Shown here piece after piece: positions 1 through 11,600 of a DNA stretch of 64,000 nt (positions are counted from its first letter, which is position 1; the number at the start of each line of letters is the position of its first letter). This stretch comes from Spinacia oleracea (taxonomy: Eukaryota; Streptophyta; Magnoliopsida; Caryophyllales; Amaranthaceae). The notes under the pieces are model-generated. The model was given only the letters and a program-made list of their open reading frames with translations, was not told the origin of the DNA and made no database searches. The stretch spans positions 127,184,385 through 127,248,384 of the forward strand of contig NC_079487.1 in the NCBI RefSeq assembly GCF_020520425.1. The letters are read 5' to 3'. Position numbers and translations under genes: made by a program.

Positions 1-209
1 AGTCTTCCGCATCCATAGGTTTACACCTATATTAAACGTAGAATTAGGTAATAGGCTAATACCTAACAAAGCTAAGAGACCAAATCTTTATCCACTCAAA
101 AGGCTGGCTATATAGATACTACATACTCAAACAGAGTCTTGAAATACAGAAACTCCAATCAAGTTACCAGTCTAAATGATAAAGAAAAAAGTTATTCAGG
201 AATCTTATA

Positions 210-456
210 CTTCTTACGTTCCACAAATATCGCACCATTTTGACTTTTACACTATTCAGGTTGTGCCTTTGACCATCTTTTGTAATATATACATAAGAAA
301 ATATGTAATCATGTAAGATCTTATTAGATTCTATCGATATATATATACTTTCTAAAAATCAAACTTTTATAATTTCTCTTATGCATAATTCGAGAGATTA
401 AGAGTCAAAGTCATATATGACAAAGTTCTGGTGCAATATTTAAGGAACGGAGGAAG
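210..456. mobile_element. Stowaway/mariner-like MITE
   Basis: Ends are imperfect inverted repeats (left starts ACTTCTTACGTTCC, right ends GGAACGGAGGAAGT) next to TA on both sides, as in TA-inserting mariner MITEs. The interior resembles the copies near 49.3, 51.2, 62.1 and 63.6 kb. Confidence 0.6.
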
Positions 457-461
457 TAGTA

Positions 462-1098
462 ATATCTAGAATTCTAGATGCACTTAAACAGGTTTATATC
501 AACATTCAAACCACATTGTATCGACATATATGACAAAGTTCTGGTCCAAAGATGAACAGCAAGGACAAAACAGTTAACTAAGTATCCCAGGGGAGGTGGG
601 GATGAATTTCTAAAACATTTCAAATTCTTCCAAAGCTCTAGTTTGCACTTGCCCTTGTGGCACTCAATTATTTTTTGTCAACCGCATTGCTTTATCCTCA
701 ATCTATTCTTCTTGTGTAGAGACTAAGGAACTTGTAATGCTAATGAGTAATGACATCAGCAGAATCCTTCAAAGTAGGCCTTCCACAAAGCAACTACAAA
801 TCTACAATTGTCGCAAGTACAGGATCCACTAAAGGACTCTTAAACTCTTAATACCCAGAAAGGGCTCTTTCGACTAAGTACATAAGCTAGAATTACCATT
901 AATCAAGTAACTATCGCGACAATTTTATGTATATAGCACTAAAATTTCTTAGAATCCTATTTCCTGAAGTCACCGACTAATCATCTCAGGATCCTATAAG
1001 AAAGCCAGTCTTTTTCCATTCCAATAACCTTGTGTACTAAAAGGCCGTAGGAACCCAACTACTTCTCTTTCCTATCCAAAGCAATAAAGCATTCGTGT
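462..1098. other. AT-rich stretch, nothing recognised
   Basis: No coding exon, repeat boundary or RNA gene could be supported. If the RBM48-like gene continues leftwards, this would be its intron. A 20-nt stretch near 410-430 recurs at about 525-545. Confidence 0.4.
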
Positions 1099-1212
1099 TA
1101 GAGTGCTTGACTAGTCTTTTGGGCCTAGGCCTCGTAGGATTGTCATGTTTTTGCGTTTATTAATATAATTCTTACCCTTTACCAAAAAAAAAAAAAATAG
1201 AGTGCTTGACTA
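1099..1212 (+). mobile_element. Short retroposed LINE-like 3' tail with target duplication
   Basis: An insert of about 84 bp ending in a 14-A tail (1184-1197) is bracketed by a perfect 15-bp duplication, TAGAGTGCTTGACTA (1099-1113 and 1198-1212). Long target duplications plus poly(A) are the mark of LINE-driven retroposition. The insert looks like the extreme 3' end of a 5'-truncated LINE; I cannot assign the family. Confidence 0.75.
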
Positions 1213-1474
1213 TTGGATACCTAGATACAATTCATACACTTCAAATTTAGATTAAAAAAAAAGCATGAAATTAATTGAAAAATCCAATTCACAAGGCCAC
1301 ATCAAATCTATTGGCACAAACTCACAATCTCACAGAACTCAAATACCATAAATTCCTATTTAGATTATACTACCACTACTAATCATTACAATTCAAGCAA
1401 GTCAATCACACTTCACAACAATAAAATTAATCAAGGACCTTAATTAACCCCACAATGTCATCAATCAGTAGAAC

Positions 1475-1613
1475 AATTTACAGTTATTGAAATTCAGTAA
1501 AACATTGAAAACAAATTAAGTTAAAAAGCAAGCATACTCAACAATTTACAGTTATTGAAATTCAGTAAAACATTGAAAACAAATTAAGTTAAAAAGCAAG
1601 CATACTCAACAAC
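1475..1613. repeat. Two-copy tandem duplication, unit about 70 bp
   Basis: The segment containing ACAGTTATTGAAATTCAG and CAAGCATACTCAACAA occurs twice head to tail, almost without difference. The second copy ends at the splice donor of RBM48-like exon 2, so the duplication lies in that intron. The second RBM48-like copy at 14 kb has only one unit. Confidence 0.85.
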
Positions 1614-1860
1614 GTCTCCATAAGTTGCAAACAGTTGTCTTAGTTCATCACCACATCCCAGTGCTGGAACATTCCTCACAATCAAGTACCTTTAGCAAAT
1701 GGTTAACTCCTAAAAATTAATAAATCAGGCAAAAATTGAGGGGAAATTCATCAAATTAACTAAAATTAAAAAAGAAATCTAAACAAAAAAATACGAACTT
1801 TGATTCATCAAAAACGGTATATACACGAACAGCAGGAGGTTCATCCTTATATCGCGGCAT
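1606..1860 (-). CDS. RBM48: RBM48-like RNA-binding protein, 5' exons only (partial)
   Basis: Exon 1 is 1799-1860 and opens MPRYKDEPPAVRVYTVFDE; exon 2 is 1606-1689 and reads YLIVRNVPALGCGDELRQLF. The phase (2+1) and GT/AG sites join them as DESK-YLIV. This matches the start of RNA-binding protein 48, where the tyrosine-rich leader runs into an RRM whose first strand is 'YLIVRNVPALG'. RBM48 acts with ARMC7 in minor-spliceosome (U12) function. The rest of the RRM and the C-terminus are not in the window, so the next intron would exceed 1.4 kb or the gene is interrupted. A second, broken copy lies at 14.1-14.4 kb. Seen: exons and motif. Inferred: that this copy is the functional one. Confidence 0.7.
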
Positions 1861-2580
1861 AATTTTATTTTCTTCCACCCTGAAAAATCCCAGAAAATGC
1901 CATCAAATTAACAAAGAAATACAACAATCAAGCGTTTTTCTGAAGCTGGAAATTGCTGGCATTCTATCAAGTATAAATCAGGATCATAATTTAGTAGAAG
2001 GAGAAAGGACGGAAATTATTGATTTGAAGGAAGTCAAGGAACTTACTGTGAATTGGCGAGCTGGAGTTGCCGTAGTTAGGAGTTAGGACTTAGGAAGTTA
2101 GGAGCTGAGTGGAGTTTTTCCGACTGATTGGAAAAATTGTTCCAATAAAATGGCATTTTCGTAAATAAATGAACATTTTATTACGAAAATGGTATTAAAA
2201 GTGCGCACAACTATATTTACACTAATATAAACCTGGTCCATGCTAACTTAGCGTGGACCAGGGCAACGGATTAATTTTTATGGGTAACATATGTAACTGT
2301 CACGTGACAGTTATTTTGTAATTTTAAATAGTAACTATATGCGTATTACAGTAACTATGTGTTTTAAAGAGTTACTATGTGTTTTGAAGAGTTTTAATGC
2401 GATTTGTGTCTAGCCCAATTTATATACGTTTTAAACTTTTTTATTTTTCAAAATTTCAGATCTACATTCTGTTCATTCTATTTCATTTTCTCTCTCTTCA
2501 TTTTCTCTCTATGTTTTTCAAAATTTAGCCCAAATTTCTAGGTTTTGTTCGATTTTTTTTGTAATTATCTTATAATTCTT

Positions 2581-5220
2581 ATGATTGGATCTATTGATGA
2601 GGAAAAATTGGAGGAAGTAGTAGATCAAGAAGGAGGTTCGTCGTTGCCGAAATCGAATCGAAGAATTTGCGCTCGCCTACAAATCTTCGCAAGAATTTTT
2701 AGAGATCATATCTCGGTTTGTTGTTTTTTAAAGAATTTTAAGTCTATTTTTATTTAAAATTGAAAATATTTGTTGTTTTGAAGAAATTAATGTTTGTGTT
2801 TTACCGAAGTATCGTTTTCACTTCGCGAATTCGATCAGTGACTTCACGATTTTAAATAGTAACTATATGAGTAATACAGTAACTATATGGTATAAAGAGG
2901 TACTATGTAATTTTAATGGTTACTATATGTACAATAGTTACTATATTATTTTAATGGTTACTATAAGTGTACAACAGTTACTATATGTGTACAATAGTTA
3001 TTATTTTGTTGAGTGATTCGAAATGTTTGTTGTTTTGTTGAAATTAGGGTTAGTGTTTCACATAGTTAGTATATAAATGATATAGTCACCTTTAATTTAT
3101 GTTGCGAATTAGTGTTTTTAATAGTCACTGGAATGTTCATAATGTTTATGTTAATAGTAGTTTTTAGAGTAACTATACTTTTTTTAAAAGTTACTATAAC
3201 TTTAAAACAGTAACTATGTGTTTAAAATAGTCACTATATTTTTTAGAAAGTTATTATAAGTTTAAAACAGTAACTATGTGTTTAAGATAGTTATTATGTT
3301 ATGAACCGTTTATAGTGACTTTTTGATAAATAATAGTTACTATACGATTACATTATGTACTATGTTATTTAGAGTATGTATTTGTCCGCTTCTTAGATAG
3401 TGACTATATGATTATAATGGTTAGTATATGTGTTCAATAGTTACTATATTTTAATAATATATAGTTACTATATGGTTTATATAGTTACTATATGGTTTAT
3501 ATAGTTACTATATATTTGATATTTGTATAAGAAAATAATACGAAGTATCAATCACATGTTATTCCAGGTCCTAAAGTTGCATTATCTAGTGACTCCAAAA
3601 ATACTTTACAATATCATTTGTATAAGAAGAAATAATGCCTTAAATTTAGAAAAAAGAGACAAAGGCTGTGAACTTTAAGAATTGATGCAGCAAGCACAAG
3701 AGGTAGAAATAGTGTTTGTTGTTTGGGTGAAATTAGGGTTAGTGTTTCATATAGTTAGTATATAAATGATATAGTTACCTTAATTTATGTTGCGAAATAA
3801 TGTTTTTAATAGTCATTGGAATATTCATTGTGTTTATGTTAGTAGTAGTTTTTAGAGTAATTATATTTTTTTTTAAAGTTACTATAACTTTAAAACAGTA
3901 ACTATGTGTTTAAAATAGTTACTATATTTTTTAGAAAGTTATTACAAATTTAAAACAATAACTATGTGTTTAAGATAGTTACTATGTTAAGAACAGTTTA
4001 TAGTGACTTTTTGATAAATAATAATTACTATACGATTACATTATGTAATATGTTATTTCGAGTATAAGATAGTGACTACATGATTATAATGGTTACTATA
4101 TTTGTACAATAGTTACTATATTATAATAATAGTCACTATGTGTTAAGCTAGTTGTTGTGTGATTATAATGGTTACTATATGTGTACAATAGTTACTATAT
4201 TATTATATTAGTTACTATATGTTTGAAATAGGTACTATGTTTATTTTATCATGATGTGTTACCATATGTTTATTTTCTTCAATAGTTACTATATTATTTA
4301 TATAGTTACTATATGTTTGAAATAGATATTATGTTTATTTTATCATGACTTGTTACCATATGTTTATTTTCTTTAATACGTAGTAGTTATTGTACGTTTT
4401 ATATAGTTACTATATTTTTGAAATAGGTACTGTGTTAGTTTATTATGTTATGTGCATGTTTTTATGTCATTCTATATTTTTAATGATATAGTTACTGTAT
4501 TATGGATAGAGTTACTATATTATTATCACATCAACTATGTCTGCAACTCTGTGACTAAATGACCATCAATAATATTTATAGGTATTATATCTTGTATTAT
4601 AGTAACTATATGTTTGGTATAGTTTTTTATGTATATTATAATGTTCTTTTCATGTTCTTTGTTGTCTTCTATGTTATTAGTAATAAGAGTTACTATGTTA
4701 TGATCACAACAACTATATGATCATAACAATAACTATATCTACAACCTTACTCGTATATGACTATCATTAATATTAAGAGTTACTATATCATGTATGTAGT
4801 AACTATATATTTTTAATAGTTATTATCTTATCATTATGTTCTTTTTATGATCTTTCTTTGTACTCCATGTTATTATTAATAATAGTGACTATATTATTTT
4901 GACAGTAACTATATGACTATAACAATAACAATAACTATATATGCAATTCTGCAAGTATTTTACCATCGTTAATTGTAAGAGTTACTATATGATGCATAAT
5001 AGAAACTACACGTTTTACATAGTTACTATGTTATTTTTTCATATTTAAATGTTAAATTATTAACTTAGTTTAAATATTATTGATTCAGAAATACAAAGAT
5101 GATGCACCCAGAATTGAAATCGTGCGAAGAATAAATTCTGCAAGGAAAACAAAAGCAGGAGGAGAAGAAGAAAATCCTGACAACAATGGAAACCAAGAAC
5201 GTGGTAGAGGAAGGACATGA
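2581..5220 (+). CDS. Putative small two-exon protein or exon remnants inside the MULE
   Basis: An ATG at 2581 follows a CT-rich leader typical of a plant 5' UTR and opens 45 codons (MIGSIDEEKLEEVVDQEGGS...) ending at a possible donor at 2716. At 5089, after an AG, an open stretch of 43 codons reads KYKDDAPRIEIVRRINSARK... and ends RGRGRT before a stop at 5218-5220. The phases are compatible, which would give an 88-aa basic protein, but the 2.4-kb intron is motif array and a middle exon may lie near 3570-3690. I do not recognise the product. Equally likely, these are first and last exons of a gene whose middle was lost. Confidence 0.35.
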
Positions 5221-5591
5221 TGTGTTGGTGGAAAAAAGAGACGTGGTCCACGTGGACGTGTCGATTAGTATTTTTTAGTTCAAAAAACATTTGAGTTTAA
5301 CATGGTTTATTTAACAGATGCAAAGAATTAGAATGTCGTAGCTAAACAACTAACCAAGTAGTTAATGTTTTCTTTATTATTGTTCAAGAGTTATAATTAC
5401 TGTTACTTTTGATATAGTTACTCTTTTATTTTCAGTAATTATGTGATATATAATAGAAAAAATTATTATATGACCTCTAAACCATCTATATCATATTGTT
5501 TATTTTTATAATATAGTAATTGTTTTACAGCTAAAGTTATTTTTCTATATAATATAGTTAATCTTTGGATAGAATAATTGTTCTCATCGAA

Positions 5592-5598
5592 ATTACTA

Positions 5599-5638
<40 letters not shown>

Positions 5639-5642
5639 TATT
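5592..5642. repeat. (ATT)n microsatellite
   Basis: An uninterrupted run of ATT/TTA triplets inside the MULE, between motif copies. Confidence 0.9.
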
Positions 5643-5915
5643 TCATAGTTACTATTCTGAAAATATAGTTACTTTACAGAACCTATAGTTTCTATAATTT
5701 ACTCTTTTTGTCTGCAACAATGAATATATAGTAGTAATTGTTTTACAGTTAAAATTACTTTTCTATATAATATAGTTACTCTTTGGATAGATATAGTTAC
5801 TTTACAGAACCTACAGTTTCTATAATTTACTCACAGTTAAAATTACCTAATTACCCTGGTCCATGGTAATCTTATGGTGGACCGGGTCCATGCAAGTGGA
5901 ATTGGCACAACTATA

Positions 5916-6520
5916 GTCATGTGCTATTTGATGTGGGCCCATATATCATCTATATTATATTTTTGGAATACATCAACAACCTTGTAATATACCGTCAACG
6001 ACTAACAATATACAATAAACATCCATTAATATGCCATCAACAACTATAAAATACAGTCAATCACTTACAATAAACAATATTGAATTTTAGTAATACATAA
6101 TTACTCGTAGAATATACAGTCAACGAGTAATACTTAACAATCAACGCCAATTAATATACAATCAAGAACTACTAATATACGGTCAACAAATAAAATTATA
6201 CTGCCTATACTTTCCCAGCAAGATATTTACGAATTTGCCCTTCAATTGTAAAGTTTTCCCAATCACTGAGATTAACTCGCAATTTCTCAGCTGAGTGATT
6301 ATTTTGCTAAAGTTTATGAACACAACGGAAAAGCCAAACTAATTTCCTCATTTCTCCATCATTTTATTTTTGAGGTATTTTTTCTTTTACTTTTTCTTAG
6401 ATGGGCCTGGTAACCGGTGAGTGGTGAAGAGACATTTTTACACGGGGTACATTGGTCAACATAGAGAGACTTTTAGGCTCTATTTGATTTGGTATAAAAG
6501 GTGTACATATAAAACAATTT
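5916..6520. other. AT-rich spacer with degenerate 'ATACAGTCAAC' repeats
   Basis: From about 5,960 to 6,200 short variants of ATACAGTCAAC / ATACAATCAAC recur irregularly. The rest is unassigned. No coding exon seen. Confidence 0.5.
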
Positions 6521-6607
6521 TTATAACTCACTCGGATCGTAGGATCGTAAGATCCTACAAAATTGTAAAAAGGAGTAAGAAAAATGCTGCTAAATGATAA
6601 ATACATA

Positions 6608-6935
6608 CTCCCTCCGTCCCGGAATACTTGACCTGTTTTCCTTATCGGGCCGTCCCTTAATACTTGACCTGTTTCTAAAAATGGAAATATTCTAACAATA
6701 TTATATTATTTCTCACTCCACCCCTATTAACCCACCTACCCCCTACTCCATACAAAAAATAATTAAAAATTCAACCCCTACTCTCCCCCAACCCCACCTC
6801 TTAACCCAACCCCCACTAACTACATTAAAATAATACCCCACTATCAACTACTACCTATTAAATTAAATAAGTCAATTCAAGTCCCTTAAACTCTGTGCCG
6901 GTCAAACCGGGTCGAGTATTCCGGGACGGAGGGAG
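6608..6935 (+). mobile_element. Stowaway MITE, copy A
   Basis: 328 bp, CTCCCTCCGTCCC at one end and its complement at the other, flanked by TA. Nearly identical, in inverse orientation, to the copy at 7064-7391. Confidence 0.85.
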
Positions 6936-7063
6936 TATCTTTTAAACAACATAGATGCTAACTACATATTTTTTTCTCACATAATATTGATATTTTAAAG
7001 CCAATATGGCTTTGTAATAGTTATATAAATTAGAAAAGAGAGGTATTTCCGTTTATGAAGTTA

Positions 7064-7391
7064 CTCCCTCCGTCCTAGAATACTCGACCCGGTTTGACCG
7101 GCACAGAGTTTAAGGAACTTGAATTGACTTATTTAATTTAATAGGTAGTAGTTGATAGTGGGGTATTATTTTAATGTAGTTAGTGGGAGGTGGGTTAAGA
7201 GGTGGGGTTGGGGGAGAGTAGGGGTTGAATTTTTAATTATTTTTTGTATGGAGTTGGGGGTAGGTGGGTTAATAGAAGTGGAGTGAGAAATAATATAATA
7301 TTGTTAGAATATTTCCATTTTTAGAAACAGGTCAAGTATTAAGGGACGACCCGATAAGGAAAACAGGTCAAGTATTCCGGGACGGAGGGAG
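7064..7391 (-). mobile_element. Stowaway MITE, copy B (inverted)
   Basis: 328 bp, same family and length as copy A and opposite in orientation. TA flanks both sides. Only a few substitutions separate the two copies by eye, so insertion or duplication was recent. Confidence 0.85.
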
Positions 7392-7769
7392 TAGCTTATT
7401 AATTTTTAGGCTTAAAGAGAAAGTTAGTTGCTTTAGGGATCATTTTAATAAGTAAAAAGTAGGATCAACCCATCCTGCACGATCCTGTACGATCCTATAC
7501 GATTCTGCTCCGATCCTGTACGATCCTATACGATTCTGCTCCGATCCTGACCGATCTTGCACCAATCTGAGTGAAAAAGTAGGATCTTACGATCCTATTA
7601 CGATCCCACCGATCCTATACGATCCTACCGATCCTGCTACGATCCTGAACGATCCTGCTATAATCCCACCATCCCTGCGATTCTGCTTGCGATCTGGATC
7701 GTTTTGCAAAAAATGGATCGTACGATCCTACGATCCGGATCGCGATTCTAACAACAATATCTACCTATA

Positions 7770-8084
7770 TACTATTACCTTCATTTCATAATGATTTTTA
7801 CAGTTACTTTTTGCACAAACATTAAAAAAAATAAAAATTGAAAAGTATATAAAAAGGTGGGTGAATATAATAAAATATGGATAAAGTAAGAGAGAAGTAT
7901 ATAAAAGGGTGTACGGGTAAAGAAAAATAACAATAAAGTGAGTTAAAATTTGTAAATGTTCTGAGATAAGAGGGGTAAGGTAGTACGCGTGCATGCCCAA
8001 AAATAATAAAAAAACACAATGTCAATAACATTATAAATGGACTAAAACGAAAAGTATAAATATCATTTTTAAAATGAGGTAGTA
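7770..8084. mobile_element. Mariner-like MITE
   Basis: Inverted ends ACTATTACCTTCATTT and AAAATGAGGTAGT next to TA. The interior matches the partial copy at about 21,690-21,890. Confidence 0.65.
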
Positions 8085-8629
8085 TAACACAAACAAATAG
8101 ATGCAAGACTGGCAAAATCTATCTTTTATACGGAGTATACATATATTGTTGGGCATCAGGCTTTAACCTCCTTTCTCAGTCTCCCTCCGATTTTCCCTTG
8201 GCAAAATGCGACCTGCCATCCCTCGTTGCCCTTAACTTTGTATCCAAATTTATTGTTTGTTCTATCAATTTAAATTGCTGCAGAACTCCAAAATCTACAA
8301 TGTTATATCACGGACAACCCGATATAATGTAGTGTGTCTGTGTGTACGGAATACTACCTGAGAAATACAAGTCAACATCCTTAACAGACTGAAAATGTAG
8401 AAATATGCCGGCGATATTTCGAATTTTTAATAGGGATATGTGTTGTTCAACATGAACCTCACGTTGAGAATTTGCAATACATAATAAGATTATAACTTAA
8501 CTTAATTAGTACTTGACTTGATCTATTCTTAACTTAACATGATTACATGAACCTCCAGTTGAGAACTTAAAGTCTTTTCTCTTTTTGTGGTGCAAAGACT
8601 TCACTCGCCATCTCAGAAAACGAAAAACA
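8085..8629. other. Upstream region of the MSL gene
   Basis: Contains a direct repeat (ATGAACCTC-CGTTGAGAA at about 8451 and ATGAACCTCCAGTTGAGAAC at 8547). Holds the presumed promoter and leader; no convincing TATA box could be fixed. Confidence 0.4.
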
Positions 8630-11600
8630 ATGAAGGAATATGATCCATCTTTACTTGCTGATTCTCATCCTGTTTTTTCTCATGAGGTCGAACGAGCGAG
8701 ACCAACCCCCACGCTGTCTCAGCAACAATTTTCTCAAGCTACCACTTTAGAAATCCCAACATACGATTCAGCAATATCACCATCTGTTGCCCAAACTAGA
8801 TGGAAGTTTTCAAGACATGTTTCCCATTGGGTTATTGCGTTCTTCATAGGGTACTTTTCCATGACCATGAAAAACCGTTCCAATATTAGTGGTATAAATC
8901 TTCTATTTATACCATATCTTTTGGCAACTCCTTTCATTGCTAATGTAATCGATAGGCATTACAATGGTATCATCCTCAATCTACTTATGTTACTTTTTCC
9001 AATTGGTGCTATATGTGTTGGTCTTGTTGCGGGAGCACTTGCTTCTCCCATAGCAATTGTATTCTTACCATGTCTATTGCTGTCCTTTATACTTGTCCGA
9101 TTACTTCAATTCATTAGACATGGTGAGGCCTATGACAATCTCGTTTTACTTAAGTTTTATATCCGCACTTGGATATACTACCTCTATCTCTATTTGATTG
9201 CGCCTGCTCTAGCTATTTACCTTACAATTGCTTGGTATTCTCGAACCCTTCAATCTACCTTCTTCAACGGATTGCTACTCGGATACTCGCCTCCGACTAA
9301 AAGTAAAGTTCTAGGAGATTGGCAGCACATATGCAGTGTAATCAGTGGCATGCTTATAATCAGCACTATACTTCTGATTCTTGCCTTCAATTATATACCA
9401 CGACTCCAACTGGATCTTCTGGAAAGTGGCATTAATGTTCCGGAAGCTGTGCTCGAAGTAGCTGACTGTCTGAACGTTTTCATCTGGATGAAGATATTAC
9501 TTAAGATAACTGCTGCTCCTGCTTTAAAGCATCACAAAATTCTTGGATTAGAAACATGGAAATGGATTCAGGCATTCATTTTCATTGTAATCATTTACAA
9601 TGTCATTACAATTCTAACTCGTCTGTCTGTATGGTCGCTGCAAAAGTACGTCAGTCATGATAAACCTGCTACACAGAAAGATACAGCCACAGGGCGATCT
9701 TCAATCTTACATAAAATCTTTCGTAGAAGATATCTGGTATATTGGGGCAATGGAATGAAACACAGCATCAACTTCATATTGAGCTCATCGTTGTTCCTAT
9801 TTGCTTGGGTGTTGTATTTTAGATCCTACTTGAAAACAACACCAACAGCCAGAAAAGTTTGGGAATTTGGTACCTGGACCTGCCTCAGTTTTTTAACATG
9901 CGCCATTTTTTGGCTGATAAAAAATTGTGTTGTTCTCTCATGGGAAGCTGATTCAATCTACATTAGATTAGAATCAAAAATCTTACAAGGAGCGAAGCAA
10001 TTGTACTTCCTTGGCATCATGGGTCGCCACGATTACGACATTTTCAATCTATTGTATCATGATGAAATGCCAAAGGGACAAAAGAAATGGGGGTTCATAC
10101 AAACTTTTTCACGATTGCAACACATGTTTACTTTCAGTTTTGTAATAAATCTAAATACTCAATATCACAGAAAAACTGACGCTGTGGATGAATGGGAGAA
10201 TGACAAGAAATTGTCCCAAAAAAAGAATAACAGAGCCAAAGACTACTTGCTGATGCAGGGTAACCAAACTCCAACCATTTATGGTGTACAACAAGCGGCT
10301 TTATACTTTTTCATGGCTAAAAGTAAATTGTTAGAGGAGAAGTATACTTCCGTCATCCTCAAAAAGCTGGAGAGTTATAATCAAGATGATGATAACAGGT
10401 ACAACACGTCACACATATACTCAGTTACTGTACTTTTCTTTTGTAGCAACAGCCAGAAACGGCAAATGATAACTAAGCAACTTAGCATCTATATCCATTT
10501 TAAATCACGTCTCTTGTTAGTTGTTAGTTTGATATACTACCAAAACAATGATTATCAACTGCTTAATATATTTACATAACTCATACAAAGTATGACACTA
10601 TTTTACATTCGAAATAGTATTGTCCAGTAAAATTCTTGAACGGTTAATTTCAATCAAGGTTCATGAAACTTTTTTGGCATTTTTTTCATGATTGGAAAGC
10701 AGTGGTATCGAACAAAATTTGAAGCGACTAATTGGAGAGGAACACTGGGAAGATTTTCAGCATCAACTTGATGAATATGTGGGTTCTTCAGAATCCATAT
10801 GTTTTGAAACAAAGCTTACGGCATGGATGGTACACACATGCTCAATCATCTCTGATTTCATTTTTAAGAATATCATGACATAGCCTCTGTTTGTTCATTC
10901 AAAACTGTTGGTGGATGTGGGGAAAGTGTGTACCTTAGCTCTTTCTTCTGCCCTAAAATATCAATATATTGAATCACAAGAACAATCCACATGTGAATGA
11001 AAGTGCTACCCCACAATGGAGAAAAAGAAAGAGGATTAAGCCACTTATAAGGCTAAGGCCTTCAGGGGTACACAATCATCTGATAGTAATATAGTATTAC
11101 GACGGTATTTGATTGGAAGTGTTGTTTCATCATTTCGGAATTGCCTGCTTTACTTCTTTTTTAAGTGGTAACTTACTACGTATCATGGTATTTGATTGGA
11201 AGTGTTGTTTCATCATTTTGGAATTGTCTGCTTTACTTCTTTTTTATTTTTTGGATTTATTTGGCCTTGACTTTTTCTTAAAGGAAAAAAATTGGTTCGG
11301 CCACTGGTAGTATAACTACTACTCTACTAGTAAGGTACACCGCAAAGATGACACCTTGGATTGTATGCTTGTCAGGAAATGGCACACAACAATTGTTTGT
11401 TCCTCGCAAACACATTAAGTAGTGGCAAAGAAGTTGTGGATTGTTTAAACAACATCATCAGCTTTGTTCTAATCTTTGCCTCTTTCATAATGTGGCTTCT
11501 TCTCACGGGGTTGGCAACCACAAAAGTACTTGTCCTCATTTCTGCACCACTGTTAGCTGGAAGTTTTATGTTTCAAAACACTTGCAAGATCCTGTTTGAA

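Larger units (their letters stand above)
2205..5915. mobile_element. Non-autonomous MULE with hairpin ends and ATAGTWACTAT arrays
   Basis: A perfect 11-bp direct repeat GCACAACTATA (2205-2215 and 5905-5915) brackets a 3,689-bp element (2216-5904), in the Mutator target-duplication range. The ends are inverted repeats built around a self-complementary hairpin: left arms 2232-2240 and 2254-2262 (CCTGGTCCA/TGGACCAGG), right arms about 5855-5863 and 5878-5886. Non-coding DNA between is packed with ATAGTTACTAT/ATAGTAACTAT and close variants. Only a short first exon (2581-2715) and a last exon (5089-5220) look coding, so this is probably an internally deleted or host-fragment-bearing derivative of a larger element. 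A block of about 300 bp is duplicated (3015-3340 and 3712-4020). Confidence 0.8.
6520..7750. repeat. GATC-rich repeat element split by two MITEs
   Basis: GGATCGTAGGATCGTAAG at 6534 and a dense array of decamer-like units (ACGATCCTGT, ACGATCCTAT, CGATTCTGCT) at about 7,465-7,745 look like two parts of one repeat separated by the inverted Stowaway pair. The right edge ends with nested palindromes such as GGATCGTACGATCC. I found no clear target duplication or coding sequence. Confidence 0.5.

Noticed and set aside
2300-5100. CRISPR-like or satellite array from regularly repeated short motifs
   Set aside because: Spacing is irregular, motifs occur in both orientations, and the sequence is a plant MULE with a target duplication.
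7761-8115. Minus-strand open frames of 79 and 97 codons
   Set aside because: They fall inside a TA-flanked MITE and have AT-driven hydrophobic composition.
10399-10579. Continuation of MSL exon 1 to the stop at 10579
   Set aside because: A GT donor at 10399 with matching phase into 10703 continues the family's sequence; residues after the donor do not resemble MSL proteins.
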